From the NCBI GenBank assembly GCA_009700405.1, contig WLMD01000071.1, positions 1-8,009 on the forward strand: DNA of 8,009 bases, given 5' to 3'. Every line of letters starts with the position of its first letter. Positions within the stretch are counted from its first letter, which is position 1. The notes below the pieces were generated by a model. The model saw only the letters and a program-made list of their open reading frames with translations, had not been told where the DNA came from and ran no database searches. Shown one piece after another: positions 1 to 6,192 of this stretch. The translations under genes and the position numbers were made by a program. This DNA is from Actinomycetota bacterium (GTDB lineage Bacteria > Actinomycetota > Actinomycetes > Nanopelagicales > Nanopelagicaceae).

Positions 1-177
1 GCCCCCGTTGGACTTCAAGGAACTTTCTCGCTCTGGGAGAGCGAAGAGTCTCTCAAGACTTTCGCCTTTAGATCTCCTGCGCATAAAGCAGCAATCCAGT
101 CCACGACTAGGCAAAAATGGTTCTCCGAAGAACTCTTTGCGCGCTTTAGTGTCAAAGAAATACGCGGACGTTTGTAG
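1..177 (+). CDS. CrtA-like (spheroidene monooxygenase family) protein, C-terminal fragment
   Basis: The reading frame is open from base 1 and stops at TAG 175-177, giving the last 58 residues of a protein that begins left of the window. No start codon is visible. The text includes TFSLWESEESLKTFAFRS, then AHKAAI and WFSEELFARF. This run of a TFSLW core, an aromatic-rich helix with AH..AI, and a closing W(F/Y)(S/A)EELFARF is what I recognise as the C-terminus of CrtA-like proteins. In purple bacteria CrtA introduces a 2-keto group on acyclic carotenoids; actinobacterial relatives often sit in carotenoid clusters without an assigned reaction. The next gene, CruF-like, starts 34 nt downstream on the same strand, which supports a carotenoid role and shared transcription. 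The family is recalled from sequence pattern, not a search. The exact substrate is unknown. Confidence 0.72.
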   Translation, partial: APVGLQGTFSLWESEESLKTFAFRSPAHKAAIQSTTRQKWFSEELFARFSVKEIRGRL

Positions 178-211
178 GCTTCACCCGCACAGATAGGGCA
201 GACTAAGCGCC

Positions 212-1015
212 GTGTCAATGAACCAATACTCTCCGCGCAGATACAAGCGTCGCGGAATCTCACAAGGATCGCAATTGTTTCTCAATCTCACGTTGGCAAT
301 TGCAATTCTTCTACAGGTTGCATACCCACTTGTTGACGGTGAAACTCTTCGATTACTCACACTGGCAACTGTCTACTTTGCTGCAGGCGCGATGTTGTTA
401 CATGCATACCTTGCATTTGGCTGGCGCTATGTAACAACATATTTTGCTATCACTTTTACCTTTGCGTTAGCTATTGAACAAATGGGAGTTCGTACTGGAT
501 GGCCATTCGGTAGCTACTCATACGATCCAAGTTTGGCATATCAAATATTTGGTGTACCGCTCGTTGTTCCTTTTGCCTGGATGATGATGGCACACCCAGT
601 TTTGGTAGTAGCTCGACGCATAACAAAGAACTGGGTATTTCTTGTTGGAGGCTTTGCGATGATGGGGTGGGATCTTTTCTTGGATCCTCAAATGGTTGCT
701 GCACATCGATGGACATGGACACTTGTGGAATCTGGAATTCCTTTTGAGCCCGAAATTCCGATCTCGAACGCCGCAGGATGGCTCTTTGCAGGGATGGGTT
801 TGATTGCTCTCTTACATGCAACTTTGCCAAGGGAGCGCAGAAAAGGTGGCGCAGGTTTTAGTGCCGTAGAAATCTTCATCGCATGGACGTTCTTCGCGGG
901 CGTAATTGGCAATTTCTTCTTCTTTGATCGGCCCGCAGTTGGACTATGGGCTGGAATTATTTTTGCATGTACCTACGGGCCGTACGCGTTTACTCGCTGG
1001 CTTGGCAGACCCTGA
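212..1015 (+). CDS. cruF: CruF-type carotenoid 1',2'-hydratase (DUF422 family membrane protein)
   Basis: This 267-residue integral membrane protein has the usual CruF length. Members add water across the terminal 1',2' double bond of a psi end, giving a 1'-hydroxy carotenoid in the cytoplasmic membrane (gamma-carotene hydratase in cyanobacteria, bisanhydrobacterioruberin hydratase in haloarchaea). Family hallmarks are visible: E89 followed by TGWPFGSYSY (95-104), GVPLVVPFAW (114-123), and WDLFLDPQMV (153-162). Several hydrophobic segments follow a basic N-terminus (RRYKRR, 9-14). The start is taken as GTG 212; ATG 218 in the same frame is an alternative. An in-frame stop at 194-196 rules out a longer protein. 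An AGGG at 195-198 is a weak, distant ribosome site. The gene ends 10 nt before the glycosyltransferase. The family is secure; the true substrate (lycopene, monocyclic or C50) cannot be told here. Confidence 0.9.
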   Translation: MSMNQYSPRRYKRRGISQGSQLFLNLTLAIAILLQVAYPLVDGETLRLLTLATVYFAAGAMLLHAYLAFGWRYVTTYFAITFTFALAIEQMGVRTGWPFGSYSYDPSLAYQIFGVPLVVPFAWMMMAHPVLVVARRITKNWVFLVGGFAMMGWDLFLDPQMVAAHRWTWTLVESGIPFEPEIPISNAAGWLFAGMGLIALLHATLPRERRKGGAGFSAVEIFIAWTFFAGVIGNFFFFDRPAVGLWAGIIFACTYGPYAFTRWLGRP

Positions 1016-1025
1016 AGATTCCATC

Positions 1026-2093
1026 GTGAATTCTTCTCCTTGGTATTGGCTTCTGCTTTTACCTGTGCTGATGCTGGTTATTTCACTCACCAATCTTATT
1101 TTCCTTCGAAGGCCCTCACTAGATTCCGAGATCTTCACAGAAAGTGTCGTGGTCTTGTTGCCCGTTCGAAACGAGCAAGAAAATATCCCTCAGCTCATCC
1201 AATCTTTGAAAACCCAGATGGGAATTAGGGATCTCACTTTTAACTTTCTCGATGACAATTCCAGCGATCAAACAGTGAATCTCATTGAGGAACACATCGA
1301 CGGTGATCCACGATTTACCTTGACCTTTGGCGCACAACTTCCTGAAGACTGGTTAGGCAAACCCTTCGCACTTCAACAGGCCTTTGAAGCATCGGATTCG
1401 CAAGTAGTCGTAGTGATTGATGCAGATGTTCGATTAAAAGCCGACGCACTAGTCAGCGCTATTACGCTCATGCGTTCACGACAGTTTTCTTTCATCAGCG
1501 CCTATCCAAAACAAATCGCAATTACTTGGGCAGAGCGTTTAATTCAACCTCTCTTACAATGGTCATGGATGTCCAGCGTTCCTCTCAGAATTGCGGAGAG
1601 ATCACATAACCCAGCCTTTGCGGTTGCTAACGGACAATTCTTCATTGCAGATAGAGCCGCCCTCCAAGCAGTAGGTGCCTTTGAATGCGTGAAAATGGAG
1701 ATTGTCGATGACATCGCACTAGCCAGAGCGCTCTTGAAAAATGGATTTCTCGGAACGGTCATAGATGGGTCTCGCATTGCAATGTGTCGAATGTATCAAT
1801 CGTGGCCAGAGCTGCGGGAGGGTTACAGCAAATCATTGCGCGTTGCATTTGGGAGTTGGGTCGGTTCCGCCTTTGCCATCACTCTATTGATGCTCTCTGG
1901 AATCGCGCCTCTCCTTCTCGGACTAGGTGGTTATGCAATCATTGTTGCTAATCGTGCCATTTGCGCACGAGCTACAGGTGGTCGCATTGTCGATGCGTTA
2001 TTGCATCCACTTTCAATCCTACTTTTAACCTATTTGATAATTAGATCGTGGAAAATGCGCGGCCGTACACAGTGGAAGGGTCGTCTTGTATGA
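1026..2093 (+). CDS. Membrane-anchored family 2 glycosyltransferase, probable carotenoid glycosyltransferase (CruG/HpnB-like)
   Basis: This 355-residue protein has an N-terminal membrane anchor (about 6-27), a cytoplasmic GT-A domain and hydrophobic helices at the C-terminus (about 278-340). Expected GT2 features are present: VVVLLPVRNEQENI (41-54), LDDNSSDQT (75-83), WLGKPFALQQA (109-119), a DAD metal/nucleotide motif (132-134), ANGQFFI (201-207), VDD (227-229) near the usual catalytic ED position, and a YQSW segment (257-260). This matches the HpnB/CruG type. CruG adds a sugar to the 2'-hydroxyl of myxol-like carotenoids, and the neighbours CruF, CrtD-like and CrtA-like favour that role over hopanoid metabolism. 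GTG 1026 is chosen because the open frame further upstream lies over conserved CruF codons, and this start gives the anchor directly. Spacing is 10 nt after cruF; the stop overlaps the next start as ATGA. Sugar and acceptor are unknown. Confidence 0.82.
   Translation: MNSSPWYWLLLLPVLMLVISLTNLIFLRRPSLDSEIFTESVVVLLPVRNEQENIPQLIQSLKTQMGIRDLTFNFLDDNSSDQTVNLIEEHIDGDPRFTLTFGAQLPEDWLGKPFALQQAFEASDSQVVVVIDADVRLKADALVSAITLMRSRQFSFISAYPKQIAITWAERLIQPLLQWSWMSSVPLRIAERSHNPAFAVANGQFFIADRAALQAVGAFECVKMEIVDDIALARALLKNGFLGTVIDGSRIAMCRMYQSWPELREGYSKSLRVAFGSWVGSAFAITLLMLSGIAPLLLGLGGYAIIVANRAICARATGGRIVDALLHPLSILLLTYLIIRSWKMRGRTQWKGRLV
2074..2080 (+). promoter_or_regulatory. Ribosome binding site deciding the CrtD-like start
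   Basis: GGAAGGG lies nine bases ahead of ATG 2090, inside the last codons of the glycosyltransferase. It supports ATG 2090 over the in-frame upstream start at 2048. ATG 2090 also places the Rossmann strand right at the N-terminus, as usual for the family, and gives an ATGA coupling overlap. Confidence 0.7.
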
Positions 2094-3595
2094 ACCCTGT
2101 AATTGTTGTTGGAGCCGGAATGGGTGGGATGTGCGCTGCTACTCGATTGGCCAAAGCTGGTCACCAAGTTCATGTCTATGAGGCATCCGATCAAGTTGGT
2201 GGAAAATGCCGCACTGAATGGATCGGCCAATATGCATTCGATACGGGTCCATCGCTTCTAACACTCCCCGCGGTCTACAAAGACTTCTTTCTCAAAACAG
2301 GTAAACCCATCGAATCAGTACTTGAACTGACACCAGTTAATCCATCTTTTGATTATAGATTCACTGACGGATCATCTGTTCAATTCACAAACTTGTCACA
2401 GTATGACACCTTGCAATCCATTGAGCAATCATTCGGAGTATCCGCCAAGCATGAGTGGCAAGAACTCATGCGTCGGGCAGAGAAAATGTGGGATGTGTCG
2501 CGTGAGCCATTTATTGAATCAGAATTAACGTCTCCCTTGTCGCTTCTCAAGCGCCGATCACTCATTCAAGATATTCGAACTATTGCTCCGTGGAAATCTC
2601 TCAGGTCGTTAGTCGGCGAATACACTTCTGATTATCGATTGCAATACATCATGGATCGCTACGCAACGTATAGCGGATCTGACCCTCGTAAAGCGCCCGC
2701 AGTACTTTCCTCCATTGCATTTGTTGAGGAAGCATTTGGCGCTTGGCATATTTCCGGTGGTATTGGAAAACTTGCACAGGCTGTTCATCAGCGCGCGCTC
2801 GACCTTGGTGTGATATTTCACCTGAATTCTCCCGTCACGGAGATTTCACATAACTCTCAATCAGTGACCGGAGTTGTACTTGCAAGCGGCCAGTCAATTG
2901 ACGCAGAAGTAGTAGTTGCAAACGCAGATGCGTCCATCATCTATTCATCTTTGATTAAGGGCGACCTTCGAATACTTAAGGGTCCGCGCAAGGCTCTCTC
3001 TAAAGCAGATCCATCATTGGCTGGGTTCTCTCTCTTGCTCGGATTAAAACCGGCACCAGGTACACCTTTGCTTTCCCATCACACAGTTCTCTTTCCCGCC
3101 AATTACGACAGTGAATTTGATGAGATATTTACTCAGAAGAAACCTGTACAGGAACCAACAATTTATATTTGCGCTCCCAATGATCCGGCAATGGTTCGAA
3201 TGCCAGAACATGAAAGTTGGTTTGTTTTGGTCAACGCCCCACCACATAGTCAAAGTAGCAACGGCTGGGACTGGTCAAATAGAGAGTTTGCATCCGACTA
3301 CGCCAACAAAATAATTTCACGCATCGAATCTCGCGGGATTCCTATTCGCGAGCGGCTTGAAGTTTTAGAGATACGCACTCCCGCAGATCTCGAACGGACA
3401 GTGAGCGCACCTGGTGGTTCTATCTATGGAACCTCTAGCAATGGTGCGCAATCAGCGTTCCTGCGTGCACGCAATCGCTCCCCTCTCAAGGGGCTTTACT
3501 GTGTTGGTGGATCCGCTCATCCAGGTGGAGGTTTGCCTCTCGTTGGAATAAGCGCAGAAATCGTTGCTAACGCAATCGGGAGAAAGCGAACCTAA
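2090..3595 (+). CDS. CrtI-superfamily FAD-dependent carotenoid desaturase/oxygenase, probably CrtD-like
   Basis: This 501-residue flavoprotein opens with VIVVGAGMGGMCAATRLAKA, the dinucleotide-binding fold (G8, G10, G13), followed by VGGKCRTE and FDTGPSLLTLP typical of CrtI-like enzymes. Near the end is LYCVGGSAHPGGGLPLVGIS (469-488), the FAD-contacting C-terminal motif. The family includes CrtI, CrtD (3',4'-desaturase of hydroxylated psi ends), CrtN, and the CrtP/CrtNb terminal oxygenases. A full-length CrtI lies elsewhere in the window and this copy sits beside cruF and a glycosyltransferase, so a CrtD-type desaturation of the CruF product is the best guess. The HPGGG(L/M)P form also occurs in terminal oxygenases, so methyl-group oxidation is a real alternative. 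Its start overlaps the glycosyltransferase stop (ATGA), and its last 29 nt overlap the convergent phosphatidyltransferase gene. Confidence 0.85.
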   Translation: MNPVIVVGAGMGGMCAATRLAKAGHQVHVYEASDQVGGKCRTEWIGQYAFDTGPSLLTLPAVYKDFFLKTGKPIESVLELTPVNPSFDYRFTDGSSVQFTNLSQYDTLQSIEQSFGVSAKHEWQELMRRAEKMWDVSREPFIESELTSPLSLLKRRSLIQDIRTIAPWKSLRSLVGEYTSDYRLQYIMDRYATYSGSDPRKAPAVLSSIAFVEEAFGAWHISGGIGKLAQAVHQRALDLGVIFHLNSPVTEISHNSQSVTGVVLASGQSIDAEVVVANADASIIYSSLIKGDLRILKGPRKALSKADPSLAGFSLLLGLKPAPGTPLLSHHTVLFPANYDSEFDEIFTQKKPVQEPTIYICAPNDPAMVRMPEHESWFVLVNAPPHSQSSNGWDWSNREFASDYANKIISRIESRGIPIRERLEVLEIRTPADLERTVSAPGGSIYGTSSNGAQSAFLRARNRSPLKGLYCVGGSAHPGGGLPLVGISAEIVANAIGRKRT

Positions 3596-4193
3596 TAACC
3601 ATTACAAAACTTATTGCTTGTTGCACTGCAAGTATGAGTGCAAAAATACTTGCCGCTTCGTGTGTCTTTTCTAAATGCCAGGCAATCATTGCCAGAAAAA
3701 GGTAACTTGCTCGAACCGGCCTTTCAGCTGGAGTGATTAAACCAATATCTTGGACTCCGCTTGAGATTAATTTGGCCCTTGCGTACTCCTGAAAAGCAGC
3801 AAAGCTGGCTAATGCCAAGACCCAAGAAAGCGGGACACCCAGACGGTAAAAAGCAACAGCCCAAAGCGCTTCAGAAATTCGATCTGCTACAGCATCTAGC
3901 GTTGCACCCCATGAGCTCGAACTCTTGCTCAGAATCGCAACGCTTCCATCTATCCCATCGCAGACCAAGGAAAGAATGAGGAAAAGCGGTGCACTCCAAT
4001 GCGTGCTAGCAATTGCAGTGAAGAGTGCAAACAAGACTCCGAAATAGGTCAGCATGTTCGAAGAGATTCGAAGTGTGCACGCAACGCGAGCCATCCGATA
4101 GGAAATTCGTAGCCACCCGCCGACTATCCCGGTTGTCGCTGTGTTTCCGTGCAGGGAGCTCCATTGCTTGGCAAATTCGCCATAGGAGAGCAT
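3567..4193 (-). CDS. CDP-alcohol phosphatidyltransferase family membrane protein
   Basis: This 208-residue membrane enzyme belongs to the family that moves a phosphatidyl or similar group from a CDP-activated donor to an alcohol in phospholipid synthesis. The signature D-x2-D-G-x2-A-R-x8-G-x3-D-x3-D is nearly complete: D79, D82, G83, A86, G96, D100 and D104 with correct spacing, but residue 87 is Ile where the motif usually has Arg. An ERPVR segment follows, as in many actinobacterial members, and several hydrophobic helices are present. ATG 4193 is preferred because it overlaps the metF stop as TAATG, a strong coupling arrangement; an in-frame TTG at 4220 would add nine residues. No substrate can be assigned; phosphatidylinositol-phosphate or phosphatidylglycerophosphate synthase relatives are possible. 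It is transcribed after metF and against the carotenoid genes, so a pathway link to them is not implied. Confidence 0.87.
   Translation of the reverse strand: MLSYGEFAKQWSSLHGNTATTGIVGGWLRISYRMARVACTLRISSNMLTYFGVLFALFTAIASTHWSAPLFLILSLVCDGIDGSVAILSKSSSSWGATLDAVADRISEALWAVAFYRLGVPLSWVLALASFAAFQEYARAKLISSGVQDIGLITPAERPVRASYLFLAMIAWHLEKTHEAASIFALILAVQQAISFVMVIRFAFSRLR
3621..3653. repeat. Interleaved inverted repeats (A-B-A'-B') just past the CrtD-like stop
   Basis: Arm A TTGCACT (3621-3627) is perfectly complementary to A' AGTGCAA (3637-3643). Arm B GCAAGTAT (3628-3635) is perfectly complementary to B' ATACTTGC (3646-3653). The pairs interleave, so the two hairpins exclude each other unless a pseudoknot forms; loops of 0, 1 and 2 nt make a full pseudoknot sterically unlikely. 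On the + strand this lies 25 nt after the CrtD-like stop with no T-run following. On the - strand it is coding sequence for the phosphatidyltransferase C-terminus. It could slow or end + strand transcription or protect the mRNA end, or be chance. Confidence 0.4.
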
Positions 4194-5044
4194 TAGCGCT
4201 TCAATCCCAAATTCTCCCAAATCTCACGTGTAGCAGCAGAACTATTCATTGTATAAAAATGTAACCCTGGTGCACCGGCATCTAATAGTTCGATGCATAA
4301 CTTAGTAGCAATCTCTATTCCCAAGGCCTTGACAGCTGCATCATCGGATTCGATGGAAAGAAATTTTGCATGAATGTCATCTGGAATCGGTGTGCCACCG
4401 AGCTCAGCCATTCGAACCAATTGCTTAACACTTGAGATTGGCAAAATGCCAGGGATAATCGGTAATTGAGAACCACGTTCCTTAAGACGATTCACAAGAG
4501 AAATCCATTTATTTACATCAAAAAAGAATTGCGTTGTTGCAAAACTTGCTCCGAGTTCTTCTTTTCGAAGTAACACGTTTACATCTTGATCAAAATTTCC
4601 ATGCGAGGCAGGATGGCCATCAGGGAATGCAGCAACTCCGATTGTGAAATCGCCAAATTCGGCAGCAAGTGCTACCAATTCATCGGCGTGATCTAATCCT
4701 CCAGGTGTGTGCGTCCACGGGGTGCTTGGGCCACTCGGTGGATCGCCTCGCAATGCGAGAATGCTTTTAATTCCAGCATCTCTGTAGCGCATGAGGATTT
4801 CGCCAATTTCTTCTTGCGTCGAACCAACACAAGTGAGATGGGCAACAGTTGGGATGCTCGTCCGTTCGGTGATGTGAGTAGTAATTTCGATTGTTCTATC
4901 TCGTGTAGACCCCCCCGCTCCGTAGGTGACCGAAACAAAATCAGGCGCAATTGAGCGAAGATTCATCATGGCTTCCCACAATCGGGACTCGCCTTCGGAA
5001 TCCTTAGGCGGAAAGAACTCAAAGGAGACTGATGGAATCGTCAT
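4193..5044 (-). CDS. metF: Methylenetetrahydrofolate reductase (NAD(P)H), MetF
   Basis: This 283-residue soluble flavoenzyme reduces 5,10-methylene- to 5-methyl-tetrahydrofolate, which supplies the methyl group for methionine. The length fits bacterial MetF, which is a single TIM barrel. Diagnostic segments are in order: SFEFFPPK (7-14, with the catalytic Glu at 9), VSVTYGAGGSTRDRT (37-51), AHLTC (68-72), LALRGDPP (96-103), AAFPDGHP (138-145, a variant of the usual YPExHPE stretch), TQFFFD (171-176) and PGILPI. ATG 5044 is well supported: a purine-rich AGGGGAG-type ribosome site lies about ten bases upstream on the - strand and the conserved SFEFFPP follows at once. It is divergent from the polyprenyl synthase across 62 nt and coupled to the phosphatidyltransferase by TAATG. 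A C7 run at 4910-4916 leaves the frame intact. Confidence 0.96.
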   Translation of the reverse strand: MTIPSVSFEFFPPKDSEGESRLWEAMMNLRSIAPDFVSVTYGAGGSTRDRTIEITTHITERTSIPTVAHLTCVGSTQEEIGEILMRYRDAGIKSILALRGDPPSGPSTPWTHTPGGLDHADELVALAAEFGDFTIGVAAFPDGHPASHGNFDQDVNVLLRKEELGASFATTQFFFDVNKWISLVNRLKERGSQLPIIPGILPISSVKQLVRMAELGGTPIPDDIHAKFLSIESDDAAVKALGIEIATKLCIELLDAGAPGLHFYTMNSSAATREIWENLGLKR

Positions 5045-5106
5045 GGTGAAAGTCTCCCCTCAAGGTTGGACGGGCTTACCGAGCAGAGTGAGGGTACCGT
5101 TAACTC
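5045..5106. promoter_or_regulatory. Divergent intergenic region between metF and the polyprenyl synthase gene
   Basis: These 62 nt must hold the 5' ends, and probably promoters, of two divergent units, unless promoters extend into the genes. Visible items are the metF ribosome site near 5055-5061 read on the - strand, a GTGAGGG-type site at 5088-5094 about 12 nt ahead of GTG 5107, a TTGGAC at 5066-5071 that could be a -35 but has no good -10 at normal spacing, and adjacent palindromes GGTACC (5093-5098) and GTTAAC (5099-5104). I cannot place a promoter or operator with confidence. Confidence 0.4.
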
Positions 5107-6192
5107 GTGATCATTGACCCTCAACGAGCCCTCGCCGATATTCGTATTCGCGTGCAAGGTGATTTAACCCAATTTCTGGGCAAGCAAACTACCTATCTCA
5201 GCGAGATTGGTGCCGAACTTGTACCTGCAGCAGAGGCGATGAATTCATTCCTCTTAGATAGTGGCAAGAGGCTTCGCCCCCTCTTTGCCTATGCCGGATA
5301 TCTCGCATCGGGGGGAACTGATGATGAATCAATAATCACGGCAGTAGCCAGCCTCGAACTTTTGCAAGCATGCGCCCTCATTCATGATGATCTAATGGAT
5401 GGATCGGATACACGCCGAGGCAAACCCGCGATGCATCGTCACTTTGAAAGTATTCATCGCAGTAAAGAACTTTCTGGATCAGCAATTGGATACGGAGCAT
5501 CTGCCGCAATATTGCTTGGAGACCTTGCACTGGTCTGGTCGGATCAAATGTTTCATAACTCTGGAATTTCTGACGCGGCGCTTTTGAGATCTCTTGCCGT
5601 TCACGATGAAATGCGCGTTGAATTAATGGCGGGGCAATTCTTAGATATCCACGAACAAGCTCTCGCCACTCAAAGTGTTGCGCGTTCCCTCAAGATCGCC
5701 CGATACAAATCTGGTAAGTACACAATCGAACGCCCTCTTCATTTCGGGGCAGCGCTAGCGAGTGCGGACCCACACCACTTGCAAACCATGTGTGAAATAT
5801 TTTCAGACTTTGGATTACCACTGGGTGAGGCTTTTCAACTGCGCGATGACATCCTTGGAGTCTTTGGCGATCCATCTGCAACTGGAAAACCCGCCGGAGA
5901 TGATTTACGCGAAGGCAAACGCACTGTGTTGATGGCAATGACGCACGACCGAGCGGATGCACATCAAGAAGCAGTAATCTCAACATACTTTGGCGATCCA
6001 GACTTAACCGCCGAAGGCGTAGAGAAGTTACGAACTGTCATCGCTGAGACAGGGGCTCAATCTCATGTTGAAGAACTTATTGAAAAACTTACAATTACCT
6101 CTCTCGAATCACTCAATCGAGATGAAATTGATTCCAATTCCCGCAATCTCTTGACTGAGCTTGCCTCTAGCGCAGTTCGTAGGAGCTTATAG
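5107..6192 (+). CDS. crtE: Polyprenyl diphosphate synthase, probably geranylgeranyl diphosphate synthase (CrtE/IdsA)
   Basis: This 361-residue all-helical prenyltransferase condenses isopentenyl diphosphate onto an allylic diphosphate, here most likely to give GGPP, the CrtB substrate. Visible motifs are GKRLRP (53-58), the first Asp-rich motif HDDLMD (93-98) followed by DTRRG, GDLAL (138-142), MAGQFLDI (174-181), KSGKYT (201-206), and the second Asp-rich motif QLRDDILGVFGD (244-255) followed by TGKPAGDDL and the basic EGKRT. Residues four and five before the first Asp are small (A90, C89), so chain length is not fixed by an aromatic there; GGPP is inferred from context. The start is GTG 5107. 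The stop abuts crtI (TAGATG). The divergent pairing with metF resembles the metF-like/idsA2 pair of mycobacteria, so this could be an ancestral isoprenoid gene serving carotenoids and other prenyl needs. Confidence 0.92.
   Translation: MIIDPQRALADIRIRVQGDLTQFLGKQTTYLSEIGAELVPAAEAMNSFLLDSGKRLRPLFAYAGYLASGGTDDESIITAVASLELLQACALIHDDLMDGSDTRRGKPAMHRHFESIHRSKELSGSAIGYGASAAILLGDLALVWSDQMFHNSGISDAALLRSLAVHDEMRVELMAGQFLDIHEQALATQSVARSLKIARYKSGKYTIERPLHFGAALASADPHHLQTMCEIFSDFGLPLGEAFQLRDDILGVFGDPSATGKPAGDDLREGKRTVLMAMTHDRADAHQEAVISTYFGDPDLTAEGVEKLRTVIAETGAQSHVEELIEKLTITSLESLNRDEIDSNSRNLLTELASSAVRRSL
6181..6185 (+). promoter_or_regulatory. Ribosome binding site for crtI inside the end of crtE
   Basis: AGGAG lies seven bases ahead of ATG 6193, within the last codons of crtE, whose TAG stop touches that ATG. 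This fixes the crtI start and suggests that ribosomes ending crtE can reinitiate on crtI. Confidence 0.8.

Noticed and set aside
8..263. Open frames 8-196 (+) and 15-263 (-) over the left edge
   Set aside because: Both are out of frame with the CrtA-like C-terminus that fits the context. Their translations show no domain pattern, and the - strand one also covers the start of cruF.
471..830. 119-codon open frame on the - strand inside cruF
   Set aside because: It is a shadow of a strongly conserved membrane protein gene; no ribosome site or recognisable motif.
906..1025. Upstream extension of the glycosyltransferase to ATG 906
   Set aside because: It would overlap 110 nt of conserved cruF coding sequence and put a non-conserved stretch ahead of the membrane anchor; GTG 1026 fits better.
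2048..2089. Upstream start of the CrtD-like gene at ATG 2048
   Set aside because: ATG 2090 has a good GGAAGGG site and places the FAD-binding strand at the N-terminus; the extra 14 residues lack family character.
3526..3538. Small GAGG-TTTG-CCTC hairpin near the end of the CrtD-like gene as a terminator for the - strand unit
   Set aside because: Only a 4-bp stem and no T-run; the bases are explained by the conserved HPGGGLPLV codons.
4194..4220. TTG 4220 as start of the phosphatidyltransferase
   Set aside because: ATG 4193 overlaps the metF stop as TAATG, is a better codon, and avoids a 28-nt overlap with metF.
3761..4264. Open frames on the + strand (3761-3979, 4025-4264) opposite the phosphatidyltransferase gene
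   Set aside because: They lie opposite recognisable coding sequence and translate to low-complexity basic text without domain features.
5066..5071. TTGGAC as the -35 of a crtE promoter
   Set aside because: No acceptable -10 at 16-19 nt spacing; the next TA-containing hexamer is about 23 nt away.
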